A stretch of 64,000 nt of DNA from Streptomyces gossypii (GCF_025165795.1 NZ_JAJAGO010000015.1:1-64000); one strand, 5' to 3'. Counted from the first letter of the stretch, positions 1 through 10,529 are shown. Numbers and translations are program-made. Notes: a model not told the origin generated them from the sequence alone.

Positions 1-344
1 AATCCGACTGTTCACAGCGTCCTCGCTGTCTTTTGTACTTCAAAGGAACCACCACTCCCGGCCTGGAGGCCGGAAGCAGGGGTATCAACATTTGGCGTTG
101 ACTTTTGGCACGCTGTTGAGTTCTCAAAGAACGGACGCTTCCTTTGGTTACCGTCTCCGGCACCCTCCGGGCTTTCCCTTCGGTATTTCGTGTTCCCGAC
201 TCTACCAGAAGATATTCACTGGAAGTTTCAGGGGCTTCGTTTGCTGATCCGCATACGGATTCATATTTCGAAGCTTGGGTTGCGCCCTATAAGTAGGCGT
301 TCACCGCTGCTCCCGCTCTCATCGAGCTCCGGGGCAACCGTTAA
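1..344 (-). other. Leader of an rRNA operon (16S gene beyond left edge)
   Basis: Read on the minus strand, this stretch has the typical actinobacterial pre-16S leader. A boxA-like antitermination segment, TTTGAGAACTCAAC, lies at 115-128. It is followed by AT-rich leader sequence and a GC-rich hairpin (CCGGCCTCCAGGCCGG) near 60-74. There is no protein-coding signal. The mature 16S rRNA is not inside the window, so the assignment rests on the leader motifs and on the strong promoter just upstream (345-373). Confidence 0.75.
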
Positions 345-373
345 AACCTACTACCCGCGGAGCGCCGTGTCAA
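345..373 (-). promoter_or_regulatory. Vegetative-type promoter of the rRNA operon
   Basis: On the minus strand a perfect -35 TTGACA (368-373) and a -10 TAGGTT (345-350) are separated by exactly 17 bases. This is the strongest housekeeping-sigma promoter in the window and it points into the rRNA leader. Other promoters may lie in the 181-300 segment, but none is as clear. Confidence 0.8.
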
Positions 374-425
374 CAGCCCTTCGCGGTGATGCAGACATTA
401 GCAGGTCGGTGGGGCCCGACGCACA

Positions 426-1433
426 TCACGCCGCGGTGGGCTGTTCGGCAGGCTGGTCGGCGGCGGCCACATCGCCCGTCTCCCCCGCGAGCACCGCACG
501 GCGGCCCACCACGTAGACGTACGCGAGAAAGGCCAGTTCGGCGACGACGCCGATGGCGATACGGGCCGAGGTCGGCAGCCCGGACGGCGTCACGAACCCC
601 TCGATCGCGCCGGAGACGAAGAGCACGGCGGCCAGCCCGAGCGCGATCCCGAGCGCTGCGCGCCCTTCCGCCGCCAGTGCCGTACGGCGGCTGCGGTGCC
701 CCGGGTCGATGACGGTCCAGCCGAGGCGCAGCCCGGTGCCCGCCGCGACGAAGACGGCCGTCAGTTCCAGCAGTCCGTGCGGGAGGATCAGGCCGAGGAA
801 GGTGTCGAGTCTGCCCGCCGAGTGCATCAGGCCGATGCCGATACCGAGGTTGAGCATGTTCTGGAAGAGCACCCAGAGCACCGGAATCCCGAGGAAGGCG
901 CCGAACACCAGGCAGATGCCGACCGCCTGGGCGTTGTTCGTCCAGACCTGAGCCGCGAAGGAGGTGGCGGGATGGCTGGAGTAGTACGACTCGTAGCTGC
1001 CGCCCGGCCGGGTCATCTCGCGGAGCTGTTCGGGTGCGGCGATCGACGCCTGGACCTCCGGGTGCGTGCCGATCCACCAGCCGATCAGTGCCGCGGCCAC
1101 GACCGACAGCAGAGCGGTCGGCACCCACCAGTGCCTGGTGCGGTAGAGGGCGGCGGGAAAGCCCGCGGTGAAGAAGTGTGTGACGTCCCGCCAGGACGCG
1201 CTGCGGGTTCCCGTCACCGCGCTGCGTCCCCGGGCCACCAGGGTGGTGAGGCGGCCGGTCAGGGCGGGGTCCGGGGCGCTGGACTGCACCTGGGAGAGGT
1301 GGGTGGCGGTGCGCTGGTAGAGGACGACGAGTTCGTCCGCCTCCGCTCCGTTCAGCCGACGGCGGGTGCGCAGGAGTGCGTCCAGCCGTTCCCACTCCGC
1401 CCGATGGGTGGAGACGAAGACATCGAGGTCCAT
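426..1433 (-). CDS. Stage II sporulation protein M (SpoIIM/DUF95) family membrane protein
   Basis: A 335-residue integral membrane protein of the SpoIIM-like family. The soluble N-terminal part contains RAEWERLDALLR. It is followed by about five hydrophobic segments, for example WWVPTALLSVVAAALIGWW, AVGICLVFGAFLGIP, GLILPHGLLELTAVFVAAG and IAIGVVAELAFLAYVYVVG. An in-frame start 32 codons upstream exists, but the ATG at 1433 gives MDLDVF, the usual family N-terminus. The RDD-family gene starts about 100 bp away on the other strand, a common pairing in actinobacteria. In Firmicutes SpoIIM acts in engulfment; in Streptomyces the role is unknown, so only the family is certain. Confidence 0.85.
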   Translation of the reverse strand: MDLDVFVSTHRAEWERLDALLRTRRRLNGAEADELVVLYQRTATHLSQVQSSAPDPALTGRLTTLVARGRSAVTGTRSASWRDVTHFFTAGFPAALYRTRHWWVPTALLSVVAAALIGWWIGTHPEVQASIAAPEQLREMTRPGGSYESYYSSHPATSFAAQVWTNNAQAVGICLVFGAFLGIPVLWVLFQNMLNLGIGIGLMHSAGRLDTFLGLILPHGLLELTAVFVAAGTGLRLGWTVIDPGHRSRRTALAAEGRAALGIALGLAAVLFVSGAIEGFVTPSGLPTSARIAIGVVAELAFLAYVYVVGRRAVLAGETGDVAAADQPAEQPTAA

Positions 1434-1534
1434 GGGGAGAGCTTGGCAGACAGTCGGTCGCACGCGGCAGACTGTCCGGACGACGGGATGTGGAGGTCGT
1501 AACCGATGCGGCACCGTGGAGGAGGACACAGCCG

Positions 1535-2566
1535 GTGAGTCAACTGGTGACGGGTGACGCCGTCGTACTCGGGCTGCGGCCGGCGAAGCTGCCGAGCCGC
1601 GCGCTGGCGGTGTTCATCGATCTGGTGCTGGCCTGGGCGGTGTACATACTGCTCTCCCTCACGCTGCTGACGGCCGCCTCGGGGCTGGACGACGCCGCGA
1701 TGGCGGCGATACAGGTCGCGCTGTTCCTGCTGGTTCTGGTGGGCGGGCCGGTCTCGGTCGAGACACTGAGCCGGGGCCGGTCGGCGGGGAAGCTGATATG
1801 CGGGCTGCGGGTCGTACAGGAGGACGGCGGGCCGGTGCGGTTCCGGCATGCCCTGGTGCGCGGCACGATCGGGCTCGTCGAGATCCAGCTGTGCGTGGGC
1901 GTGATCGCCTGCATCGCGTCGCTGGTGTCGGCGCGGGGCAGGCGCGTCGGGGACGTGTTCGCCGGGACGCTGGTCGTACGGGAGCGGGTGCCTGCCGCGC
2001 GTGCCGGTCTGCGGATGCCTCCGCCGCCGCCCTGGCTGGCGGGGCGCTTCGCGGAACTGGACCTGTCGCGAGTCCCGGACGGCCTCTGGCTGGCCGTACG
2101 GCAGTACCTGATGCGGGCGGGGCAGCTGGACGCGGTCGTCGCCCAGTCGATGGCGGAGCGGCTGGCGGCGGACGTGCGGGCGTGTACGGGGGCGCCGCCG
2201 CCGCAGGGGCTGTCCGCGGCGGCCTTTTTGGCGGGCGTGGTCGCGGAGCGGCAGGCGCGTGACGCGTACCGGGCCTTCGGTCCTGGCGCGCCGGGGAACG
2301 GCACGGAGCCCAGCGGGTACGGGGCGACGTCCGCTGCCGGTGCCTCTGCGGCGCCCGCCCCTGCCTCCGTGCCGGGCGGTGCCGAGACCTCGCAGCGTGC
2401 CGAGACCTCGCAGAGGACCGGGTTCGCGCCGCCGGGTGGCACACCCGCCGAGGGCCCGGCTGCGCTGCCCCCGGTGCCGCAGGGCCCGCCGGGCGGCGGA
2501 CGGGAGGAGGCGGGACGGCCGGACGAGGCGCCGGGCCCCCGCTCCGGGTTCACACCGCCGGGCTGA
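1535..2566 (+). CDS. RDD family membrane protein
   Basis: A 343-residue protein. Residues about 15-150 form an RDD domain: LPSRALAVFIDLVLAW carries the Arg and Asp, SRGRSAGKLICGLRVV is the second conserved block, and two to three membrane helices are present. The C-terminal third (from about residue 245) is a low-complexity Pro/Gly/Ala tail, probably disordered and cytoplasmic. The GTG start follows a strong GGAGGAGG ribosome site at 518-525, so longer in-frame versions are unlikely. It is divergent from the SpoIIM-family gene. RDD proteins are transport-associated, but the substrate is unknown here. Confidence 0.85.
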   Translation: MSQLVTGDAVVLGLRPAKLPSRALAVFIDLVLAWAVYILLSLTLLTAASGLDDAAMAAIQVALFLLVLVGGPVSVETLSRGRSAGKLICGLRVVQEDGGPVRFRHALVRGTIGLVEIQLCVGVIACIASLVSARGRRVGDVFAGTLVVRERVPAARAGLRMPPPPPWLAGRFAELDLSRVPDGLWLAVRQYLMRAGQLDAVVAQSMAERLAADVRACTGAPPPQGLSAAAFLAGVVAERQARDAYRAFGPGAPGNGTEPSGYGATSAAGASAAPAPASVPGGAETSQRAETSQRTGFAPPGGTPAEGPAALPPVPQGPPGGGREEAGRPDEAPGPRSGFTPPG

Positions 2567-2608
2567 ACTGCCGGGCTGAACTGCCGGGCTGACCTGCCGG
2601 GCTGACCG
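2557..2608. repeat. Four tandem copies of a 13-bp unit at the RDD gene end
   Basis: The unit GCCGGGCTGAACT occurs four times head to tail at 557-569, 570-582, 583-595 and 596-608; the third and fourth carry a C for A change. The first copy contains the RDD stop codon, so the array could shift the end of that protein if its length changes. It looks like a small slippage minisatellite. Confidence 0.85.
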
Positions 2609-2620
2609 CAGGGGAGCTCG

Positions 2621-3229
2621 TCAGAACGAGGGCGGCGAGTCCAGCTCCTCCAGCTCTATCCCCGGGGCGGCGAGCACCACGTCGCCTGCGAGGTGCACGC
2701 CGTGCTGCTCACCCGTCGCGAGGTCGCTGACCTGATAGTTGTCCACCACCAGCGGGGTGGAGTCCGTTGCGTGCGAGGCGCTCGCTCCCCTGGCCCAGGC
2801 CTGGTCGAGAGTGCGGGGTGCGAGTACGGGCGGGGTGAGAGCGACGAGGCGGACGCGCACGGCGGGCTGCTCGGCGGCGGGGCGCAGCAGCCGCGCGGTG
2901 GCGACGAGGAAGGCGGGGGACGCACCGGTGAACGAGTGGGCGGCGACGTTGCCCTGCTCCGCGTCCTCGCCCGTGGGAGAGCTGCGGACCCAGGTCACGC
3001 CGTCCAGGGCGGCGCCGCGGACCTGCCAGCCCGAGGCGTGGAGTTCCATCCGTACGGGCCTCCCCAGTGCGTCCAGGGTGAGATCGACGGAGCCCGCGTG
3101 CTCGCCCGCGGGCGTGGTGATCTGGGAGACGTAGCGCCAGCCGCTGGGGCCGGTGGCGCAGTGGAAGTGTTCTTCGCCGAGGGGGGTGTGATCGTGCGGA
3201 TCATGGAGCGAATAGCGACCGCGTGGCAT
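2621..3229 (-). CDS. Conserved hypothetical protein, 202 aa
   Basis: I do not recognise a named family. The protein is soluble, with no signal peptide or membrane helix. It starts MPRGRYSLHDPHDHTPLGEEHF and alternates Val/Leu-rich strands (VDLTLDALGRPVRMELHASGW, AVRVRLVALTPPVL), which suggests an all-beta fold like that of lipid- or sugar-binding hypothetical proteins. It ends LDSPPSF. It lies convergent to the RDD gene and is followed upstream (to the right) by the ahcY terminator, so it is probably transcribed alone. Codon bias supports it as a real gene. Confidence 0.7.
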   Translation of the reverse strand: MPRGRYSLHDPHDHTPLGEEHFHCATGPSGWRYVSQITTPAGEHAGSVDLTLDALGRPVRMELHASGWQVRGAALDGVTWVRSSPTGEDAEQGNVAAHSFTGASPAFLVATARLLRPAAEQPAVRVRLVALTPPVLAPRTLDQAWARGASASHATDSTPLVVDNYQVSDLATGEQHGVHLAGDVVLAAPGIELEELDSPPSF

Positions 3230-3273
3230 AGGGCGACTCTACGTCCGCCGGTGGGACGGCCCGGGAAGGCCGA

Positions 3274-3302
3274 AGGCCCCCGCCCGTGGTGGGCGGGGGC
3301 CT
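3274..3302 (-). terminator. Terminator of ahcY
   Basis: A perfect 12-bp stem (AGGCCCCCGCCC, loop GTGGT, GGGCGGGGGCCT) lies 35 bp beyond the ahcY stop. It is GC-rich without a long T run, as usual in Streptomyces. Confidence 0.8.
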
Positions 3303-3336
3303 GGGCCTGGTTCAGCGCATGCCGGTCACGCCTGGA

Positions 3337-4809
<1,473 letters not shown>

Positions 4810-5079
4810 GCTTGGCTGCTCCTCGGGATGTCGAGGTGTGTCTTTCTGGTCCGTGCTGCGGCGCAGTAGGCGGGCGCGTGCGCACGACAGGTACTACCCG
4901 TCGACGAGCACACGTATCCCCTGGTCACAGCCCAGTCCGTCGAAGGCCCTCTCTCCCTCGGTGACCCGAAACGGGCCGCCCGACCGCCATCAGCAGCGAC
5001 GTCTGTGCTCTACGAATCTACACCGCCGACCCAGTCGAGCGGATGGCCGCGGTCGGGTGCAAGACCGACTCCGGGTCGG

Positions 5080-5122
5080 TTTTCGGCCCCGCGCCGCGTC
5101 AGCGGCGTTCCGGGGCCGAAAA
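5080..5122 (-). terminator. Terminator after the CDF transporter
   Basis: An 11-bp outer stem TTTTCGGCCCC / GGGGCCGAAAA (5080-5090 and 5112-5122) encloses an inner GC stem. Read leftwards it lies about 20 bp past the transporter stop and ends in a T-rich arm, so it can act on both strands. Confidence 0.8.
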
Positions 5123-5142
5123 AGCGTCGCTACTTCTTGTCG

Positions 5143-6111
5143 CTACTTCTTGTCAGTGCCCGCGTCAGTGCCAGTGCCAGTGCCCGCAGTACCGGCCGCC
5201 TCGCCCCGGAAGATGTCCGGCTCCAGATAGATCACCCGTGCGATCGGCACCGCCGTACGGATACGGGCCTCCGCCGCGTCGATCGCACGCGCGACCTCGG
5301 TGGCCGTGTCGTCGTGCCGCACCGCCACCTTCGCGGCCACCAGTAGTTCCTCCGGACCGAGATGGAGCGTGCGCATGTGGATGACCCGGGTGACCGTCTC
5401 GCCGTCGACGAGCGCCTCACGTACGAGGGCGACCTGGGTGGCGTCGGCCGCCTCGCCCAGCAGCAGCGACTTGGTCTCGGCGGCGAGCACGATGGCGATC
5501 AGGACCAGCAGCACGCCGATGCACAGGGTGCCGATGCCGTCCCACACCCCGTCGCCCGTGAGCAGCGCGAGCCCGACACCGCCGAGGGCGAGGATGAGCC
5601 CGACGAGCGCACCGAGGTCCTCCAGCAGCACGACGGGCAGTTCCGGAGCCTTTGCCCGGCGGACGAACTGGGGCCAGGTCAGCTGGCCCCGTACCTCGTT
5701 CGACTCCTTGATTGCGGTACGGAAGGAGAAGGTCTCGGCGATGATCGCGAAGACCAGCACGCCCACCGGCCAGTACCAGTGGTCCAGCTCGTGCGGGTGC
5801 TTGATCTTCTCGTAGCCCTCATAGAGCGCGAAGACGCCGCCGATGGAGAAAAGGACGATGGAGACGAGGAAGCTGTAGATGTACCGCTCGCGGCCGTAGC
5901 CGAAGGGGTGCTCCTCGCTGGCGGCCCGCTTCGCCTTCTTCCCGCCGACCAGCAGCAGCGCCTGGTTTCCGGAGTCGGCGACGGAGTGGACGCCCTCCGC
6001 GAGCATCGAGGACGAGCCGCTGAAGGCGAAGGCCACGAACTTGGCCACCGCGATGGCCGCGTTGGCTACCAGGGCGGCGACGATCGCCTTCGTTCCGCCT
6101 GCTGCACTCAT
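5143..6111 (-). CDS. Cation diffusion facilitator (CDF) family transporter
   Basis: A 322-residue inner-membrane metal exporter of the CDF type. There are six hydrophobic segments. The second helix carries the metal-site pattern EGVHSVADSGNQ (HxxxD). The fifth-helix region has VVLLEDLGALVGL, where the usual His is replaced by Glu, as seen in a subgroup of actinobacterial members. A cytoplasmic C-terminal ferredoxin-like domain follows (RVIHMRTLHLGPEELLVAAKV). The last 20 residues are a Gly/Thr/Asp repeat tail (AGTGTGTDAG). It sits between manA (50 bp upstream) and its own terminator, and may be co-transcribed with manA. The metal (Zn, Fe, Co or Mn) cannot be deduced. Confidence 0.88.
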   Translation of the reverse strand: MSAAGGTKAIVAALVANAAIAVAKFVAFAFSGSSSMLAEGVHSVADSGNQALLLVGGKKAKRAASEEHPFGYGRERYIYSFLVSIVLFSIGGVFALYEGYEKIKHPHELDHWYWPVGVLVFAIIAETFSFRTAIKESNEVRGQLTWPQFVRRAKAPELPVVLLEDLGALVGLILALGGVGLALLTGDGVWDGIGTLCIGVLLVLIAIVLAAETKSLLLGEAADATQVALVREALVDGETVTRVIHMRTLHLGPEELLVAAKVAVRHDDTATEVARAIDAAEARIRTAVPIARVIYLEPDIFRGEAAGTAGTGTGTDAGTDKK

Positions 6112-6160
6112 GCGAGAGGGGTCCCTTTCTCCGGGTGTTCCTGTGCGCCCGGCCGTCCGG

Positions 6161-7369
6161 TCAGACGGCCACGGTGGCGCGGAAGAGCGTACCCCCGCCG
6201 GAGACTTCCGGGCGGCTGCCCGACTTCACATACGCGGACTCCCCGCGCTCCAGGACCAGTTCGGTGCCGTCCGCCGCATCCCGGAGGGTGACGCGGCCGG
6301 CGGTGCACAGCAGGATCTGGGGCGTACGCCCCGCCAACTCGCGGCCGGGACGGCTCGCTTCGAGGACCAGTCGGGAGAGCCGGAACTCTTCGACGGGGGT
6401 CTGGTAGACCTCTTCACCGCCCACCGGGTCCGGGCGGAGGATCTCCGGCTCGCCCGCCTCGAAGCGGACGATGCGCAGCAGCTCCGGCACATCGACGTGC
6501 TTGGGGGTGAGGCCGCAGCGCAGCACGTTGTCGGAATTGGCCATCAGTTCGACGCCGAGCCCGTTCAGGTAGGCGTGCGGTACCCCGGCCCCGAGATACA
6601 GCGCTTCGCCGGGCTGCAGCCGTACGTGGTTGAGGAGCAGCGCGGCGATGACCCCCGGGTCCCCGGGGTAGTGCCGGGCGAGGGAGGCACTGGTGGCGTA
6701 GGCGACCCCCTGCGGCGTGTCGGCGTGGGTGCCGCCGCTGAGGCGTTCGGCGGCGGCGGCCGTCTGGGCGACGGTTTCCGCGAGCGCCGCCCGGTCGGCG
6801 GTCAGCAGGCCGGTCAGCACCTCCCGCAGTGCGTCGCCCTCCGGGCTTGCGTGCAGGATGTCCGCGTAAGGCTTCAGGCCGTCGACATCGAGGCCGGAGA
6901 GCAGCGCGGCGGCCTCCGACGCGTGCCGGAAGCCGCAGAGGCCCTCGAACGGCGTGAGCGCGCACAGCAGTTCGGGCTTGTGGTTGGCGTCCTTGTAGTT
7001 GCGGTGCGGGGCGTCGAGCGGGACGCCGCTCGCCTCCTCGGCGGCGAAGCCCTCGGCGGCCTGCGACAGGTCCGGGTGCACCTGGAGGGAGAGCGGGGAA
7101 GCCGCCGCGAGCACCTTGAGCAGAAACGGCAGCCGGGGCCCGAAGGCTGCCGTCGTCACGGCGCCGAGCTCACCCTCCGGGTCCGCCGCGATCACCTCGG
7201 AGAGTGTGACCGGGCCGCTGTCGCGGTCGACGCGGGACGGGGCTCCGGGGTGCGCGCCCATCCACATCTCGGCCTGCGGTGCACCGGTTGGCGGTACGCC
7301 GAGCAGCTCGGGGAGGGCGGTGACGGATCCCCAGGCGTAGGGACGCACGGAATTGTCGAGGCGGTCCAT
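6161..7369 (-). CDS. manA: Mannose-6-phosphate isomerase, class I
   Basis: A 402-residue zinc enzyme that interconverts fructose-6-phosphate and mannose-6-phosphate, the entry to GDP-mannose. The type I signature is visible: PLSLQVHPD with the zinc Gln/His, ANHKPELLCAL with the zinc Glu, and the active-site block YLGAGVPHAYLNGLGVELMANSDN. The C-terminal cupin part continues to LFRATVAV. It is the last of the colinear mannose group manB / Trm112 / SIS protein / manA. In Streptomyces GDP-mannose feeds protein O-mannosylation and phospholipid mannosides, as known for the family. Confidence 0.95.
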   Translation of the reverse strand: MDRLDNSVRPYAWGSVTALPELLGVPPTGAPQAEMWMGAHPGAPSRVDRDSGPVTLSEVIAADPEGELGAVTTAAFGPRLPFLLKVLAAASPLSLQVHPDLSQAAEGFAAEEASGVPLDAPHRNYKDANHKPELLCALTPFEGLCGFRHASEAAALLSGLDVDGLKPYADILHASPEGDALREVLTGLLTADRAALAETVAQTAAAAERLSGGTHADTPQGVAYATSASLARHYPGDPGVIAALLLNHVRLQPGEALYLGAGVPHAYLNGLGVELMANSDNVLRCGLTPKHVDVPELLRIVRFEAGEPEILRPDPVGGEEVYQTPVEEFRLSRLVLEASRPGRELAGRTPQILLCTAGRVTLRDAADGTELVLERGESAYVKSGSRPEVSGGGTLFRATVAV

Positions 7370-7485
7370 GTGGTGCGGGCTTCCTGACTGTCTGCGGTGA
7401 CGGTGCTGGTGCTGGTGCTCGTGGCAGTGCTGGTACTGGCGTACTGATGCTGGCGTGCTGATGCTGGCGTGCTGATGCGCGCGGT

Positions 7486-8658
7486 TCAGGATGCGTCGCC
7501 GGCGGCGAGCGCCAGGTAAACGGCGGCGAAATCCAGCGTGGCGATCAGTTCTGCGGCGGCTTCCAGCCCGGTGCTGCCCTCGGCGGGCTCCAGCTCGCTG
7601 AGCGGGGAGTCGTGCGCGTACGCCAGTTCACGGGCGGCGACGGCGGCCGAATCCCGCGCCCGGTCCTGCTCGCGCAGCAACACCACGCGGGTGTGCAGTG
7701 CCTCCGGATCCTCCACCCTGTCCCGGAAGAAGTCCGGTTGCTGGGCGCCCGCGCCGGTGAGCGCGCCCGTGAGCAGCGCGCCGTGCGCCGTGAGGGCCTC
7801 GGGCAGCCGGGCCGCGAGTGCCGGTCGCCCGGCGAGGGCGCTGAGGGTGGTGGCGGCGTGGCGGGCGGCGGCGCCCGCCACCTCTCCCTCGCTCCACAAC
7901 AGCGGCAGCGCGCCCGAGAGTTCGACGGCGAGGGTCTTTCCGGGGTTGCTGTAGGTGTCGATGGCCGGGCCGCACCGCTCGGCGACCCGGTCCAGCCGGT
8001 CGGCGAGTTTCTGCAACGCGGACGTCGGCGCGGAGACCAGGCCGAGCCGGTCGGCGAGCGCGAGCAGCGGGGTGATCATCGCCCAGAGGGTGCCTGGTTG
8101 GGTGGCGGGAAGCCGCACCGTCCCGGACGGTTCCTGCTGTCCGTGCGAGGACTCGTAGGCGGCGGGGGCGGCGGCCAGGGGAACCGCCAGTCCACGCGTC
8201 TGCCCGACGGCCTCGGTCAACAGGGTGCGCGGCGGGGCGATGGCGACGACCGTGCAGCCCCGGCGGTACGCCTGTTCGACGAGCGCTTCCAGGCCGGGCT
8301 CCTCGCCTTCGGCGGTGGTGAGGAGCAGCAGGTCGAGCGGGCCCACCCAGCCGGGCAGCATCCAGCTGAGCGCGGAGGGGGCCGCCAGCGCGCCCGAGGG
8401 GCGGAGCAGGGTGACCGGCACCCCGCCGTTGCAGAACGCGCCGAGGAGGTCGGCCACACAGCTGGTGACCGGGCCGTACCCGGCCACCAGCACGGAGCGG
8501 GGCCGCCCGTCCGGCTGCAACGCGGAGAGCCCGGCGTCGTCTGCCTGCCTTATGGCCGTGCGCGTGCGCGCCCCGGACTCCGCCGCGCCGAGCAGCAATC
8601 CCGCCGCATCGGCGCGGGCCAGCGCGTCAGGGGCATCCAGCAGGGACTCGTCGAGCAT
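7486..8658 (-). CDS. SIS-domain protein (phosphosugar isomerase-like)
   Basis: A 390-residue protein that starts MLDESLLDAPDALARAD, with GGAGG nine bases before the ATG at 8658. Residues 50-150 form a sugar-isomerase (SIS) type fold: RSVLVAGYGPVTSCVADLLG, then TLLRPSGALAAP. The second half, with CGPAIDTYSNPGKTLAVELSGALPLLW, resembles the C-terminal domain of bifunctional phosphoglucose/phosphomannose isomerases. The conserved position between manB and manA suggests a hexose-phosphate isomerase or a regulatory partner; activity is not proven. Just downstream, at 7400-7485, is a short imperfect GCTGATGCTGGCGT repeat region with no gene. Confidence 0.82.
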   Translation of the reverse strand: MLDESLLDAPDALARADAAGLLLGAAESGARTRTAIRQADDAGLSALQPDGRPRSVLVAGYGPVTSCVADLLGAFCNGGVPVTLLRPSGALAAPSALSWMLPGWVGPLDLLLLTTAEGEEPGLEALVEQAYRRGCTVVAIAPPRTLLTEAVGQTRGLAVPLAAAPAAYESSHGQQEPSGTVRLPATQPGTLWAMITPLLALADRLGLVSAPTSALQKLADRLDRVAERCGPAIDTYSNPGKTLAVELSGALPLLWSEGEVAGAAARHAATTLSALAGRPALAARLPEALTAHGALLTGALTGAGAQQPDFFRDRVEDPEALHTRVVLLREQDRARDSAAVAARELAYAHDSPLSELEPAEGSTGLEAAAELIATLDFAAVYLALAAGDAS

Positions 8659-8743
8659 CGGGTCGAGCCTCCGATCGGTCGTCGGCGGGGTCTTGAGCCG
8701 GAGTGTCAAACGGGTTCGGGCGTGTGCCAGGCGTGTCAGGCGG

Positions 8744-8959
8744 TCAGGCCGGGCGGCGGGCTTCGTCGACGAGGAGGACCGGAATGTCGTCGCGGATCGG
8801 ATATGCGAGGCCGCAGTCCGCACCCCCGGTGCAGACCAGCTCGCCCGGAGGGGAGCTGTCGGCCCCGGCGTCCGCGTCGCTGGCCTGCGACTCCTCGCGG
8901 AGCGGCGCGTGACACGCCGGGCAGGCGAGGATCTCGAGGAGACCGGCTTCGAGCGGCAT
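8744..8959 (-). CDS. Trm112 family small zinc-ribbon protein
   Basis: 71 residues. The N-terminus MPLEAGLLEILACPACHAPL and the downstream LVCTGGADCGLAYPIRDDIPVLL make a four-cysteine zinc ribbon ending in the Trm112/UPF0434 signature YPIRDDIPVLL. In eukaryotes Trm112 activates methyltransferases; bacterial homologues probably have similar partner roles, but none is known here. An acidic 18-residue insert (QASDADAGADSSPPGE) separates the two CxxC halves. It lies in the manB-manA operon. Confidence 0.9.
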   Translation of the reverse strand: MPLEAGLLEILACPACHAPLREESQASDADAGADSSPPGELVCTGGADCGLAYPIRDDIPVLLVDEARRPA

Positions 8960-9066
8960 GGGGATGTCCCTTCAGAGGCAGGCGCTGCTGTGCGGCCCAG
9001 CGTACCGCCGGGCCGCGGCAGGACGCGGACGTGCGCGGACCGGTCGACGAAACGACGGGGACCGGC

Positions 9067-10437
9067 TCAGCCGATCAGGGCCAGCACGGTGTCGCGCACC
9101 TCGGCGACCGTCGAAGGCTCGCGTGCCTCCACGTTGAGGCGCAGGAGCGGTTCGGTGTTGGAAGGACGCAGGTTGAACCACCAGTCGGCGGCGGTGACCG
9201 TCAGCCCGTCCAGCTCGTCCAGCGTGACCCCCTCGCGGCCCGTGTAGGCCGCCTTGACCGCGGCTGCGCTGGCGGCCTGGTCCTGGACGGTGCTGTTGAT
9301 CTCTCCGGAGGAGGCGTAGCGGTCATAGGAGGCCACCAGCGCGGAGAGCGGACCGCTCTGGCCGCCGAGCGCGGCCAGTACGTGCAGGGCGGCCAGCATG
9401 CCGGTGTCCGCGTTCCAGAAGTCGCGGAAGTAGTAGTGCGCCGAGTGCTCGCCGCCGAAGATCGCCCCCGTCGCGGCCATCTCCTGCTTGATGAAGGAGT
9501 GCCCGACCCGGGTACGGACGGGAACGCCGCCCGACTCCCTGACCACCTCGGGGACCGACCAGGAGGTGATGCAGTTGTGGATGACCGTGGCCCCCGGCGA
9601 CTTGGCCAGCTCGCGCGCCGCGACCAGTGCGGTGATCGCGGAGGGGGAGACCGGGTCGCCGTTCTCGTCGACGACGAAGCAGCGGTCCGCGTCGCCGTCG
9701 AAGGCCAGTCCGAGGTCGGCGCCGTACTCGCGCACCCGGGCCTGGAGGTCGACGATGTTCTTCGGGTCGAGCGGGTTGGCCTCGTGGTTCGGGAAGCTGC
9801 CGTCCAGCTCGAAATACATCGCGTCGAGCTCGACCGGAAGCCCCTCGAAGACGGTGGGCACCGTGTGGCCGCCCATGCCGTTGCCCGCGTCCACCACGAC
9901 CTTCAGCGGGCGGACGGCTTGGAGGTCCACCAGCGTGCGCAGATAGGCGGCGTAGTCGGTGAGGGTGTCCTGCCGGGAGAGGGAGCCCTCCGGCGCGCCG
10001 GAGGCGGGCGGGCCCGCGGAGCCTGCGGCGGACCACTCCTCCACCAGGCCGCGGATCTCGGACAGGCCGGTGTCCTGGCCAACTGGTGACGCCCCGGCCC
10101 GGCACATCTTGATGCCGTTGTAGCGGGCGGGGTTGTGCGAGGCGGTGAACATCGCGCCCGGCAGCCCCATGCTGCCGCTGGCGAAGTACAGCTGGTCGGT
10201 CGAGCAGAGCCCGATCAGGGTGACGTCCGCGCCCCGGCCCGTCGCGCCTCTCGCGAACGCCTCCGAGAGGCCTGGCGACGAAGGCCGCATGTCGTGCCCG
10301 ACCACGATCGCACCGGCGCCCGTGACCTGCACGAAGGCCGCGCCGAACAGTTCGGCCAGCCCCTCGTCCCACTGGTCCGGCACCACACCGCGTACGTCGT
10401 ATGCCTTCACGATCTGCGAGAGATCAGCCACGGCCAC
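9067..10437 (-). CDS. manB: Phosphomannomutase / phosphoglucomutase
   Basis: A 456-residue alpha-D-phosphohexomutase converting mannose-6-phosphate to mannose-1-phosphate. All four family sites are present: the phosphoserine loop TASHNPARYNGIK, the metal loop LAFDGDADRC, the sugar-binding loop GGEHSAHYYF, and the phosphate-binding loop RPSNTEPLLR near the C-terminus. It is the first gene of the mannose operon, preceded by 330 bp that contain a dispersed repeat element. Dual activity on glucose phosphates is common in the family. Confidence 0.95.
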   Translation of the reverse strand: MAVADLSQIVKAYDVRGVVPDQWDEGLAELFGAAFVQVTGAGAIVVGHDMRPSSPGLSEAFARGATGRGADVTLIGLCSTDQLYFASGSMGLPGAMFTASHNPARYNGIKMCRAGASPVGQDTGLSEIRGLVEEWSAAGSAGPPASGAPEGSLSRQDTLTDYAAYLRTLVDLQAVRPLKVVVDAGNGMGGHTVPTVFEGLPVELDAMYFELDGSFPNHEANPLDPKNIVDLQARVREYGADLGLAFDGDADRCFVVDENGDPVSPSAITALVAARELAKSPGATVIHNCITSWSVPEVVRESGGVPVRTRVGHSFIKQEMAATGAIFGGEHSAHYYFRDFWNADTGMLAALHVLAALGGQSGPLSALVASYDRYASSGEINSTVQDQAASAAAVKAAYTGREGVTLDELDGLTVTAADWWFNLRPSNTEPLLRLNVEAREPSTVAEVRDTVLALIG

Positions 10438-10529
10438 CCAGCCCTCCTGGAGTTCTCAACGGAGCCACAAACGTACCCGTCGGGAGGGAGGGCAACGGCG
10501 GCGGCAGGGCGAGGACCTCCCCCACGCCC

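Noticed and set aside
4810..5079. Possible SAH riboswitch before ahcY
   Set aside because: The GAGGAGC segment next to the ATG is simply the ribosome site; the rest of the SAH aptamer consensus and its pseudoknot partner are not seen.
7612..10089. 825-codon plus-strand frame opposite the SIS, Trm112 and manB genes
   Set aside because: It is a high-GC antisense shadow: no ribosome site, Arg/Gly/Ala-biased composition, no domain, and three well-recognised genes on the other strand.
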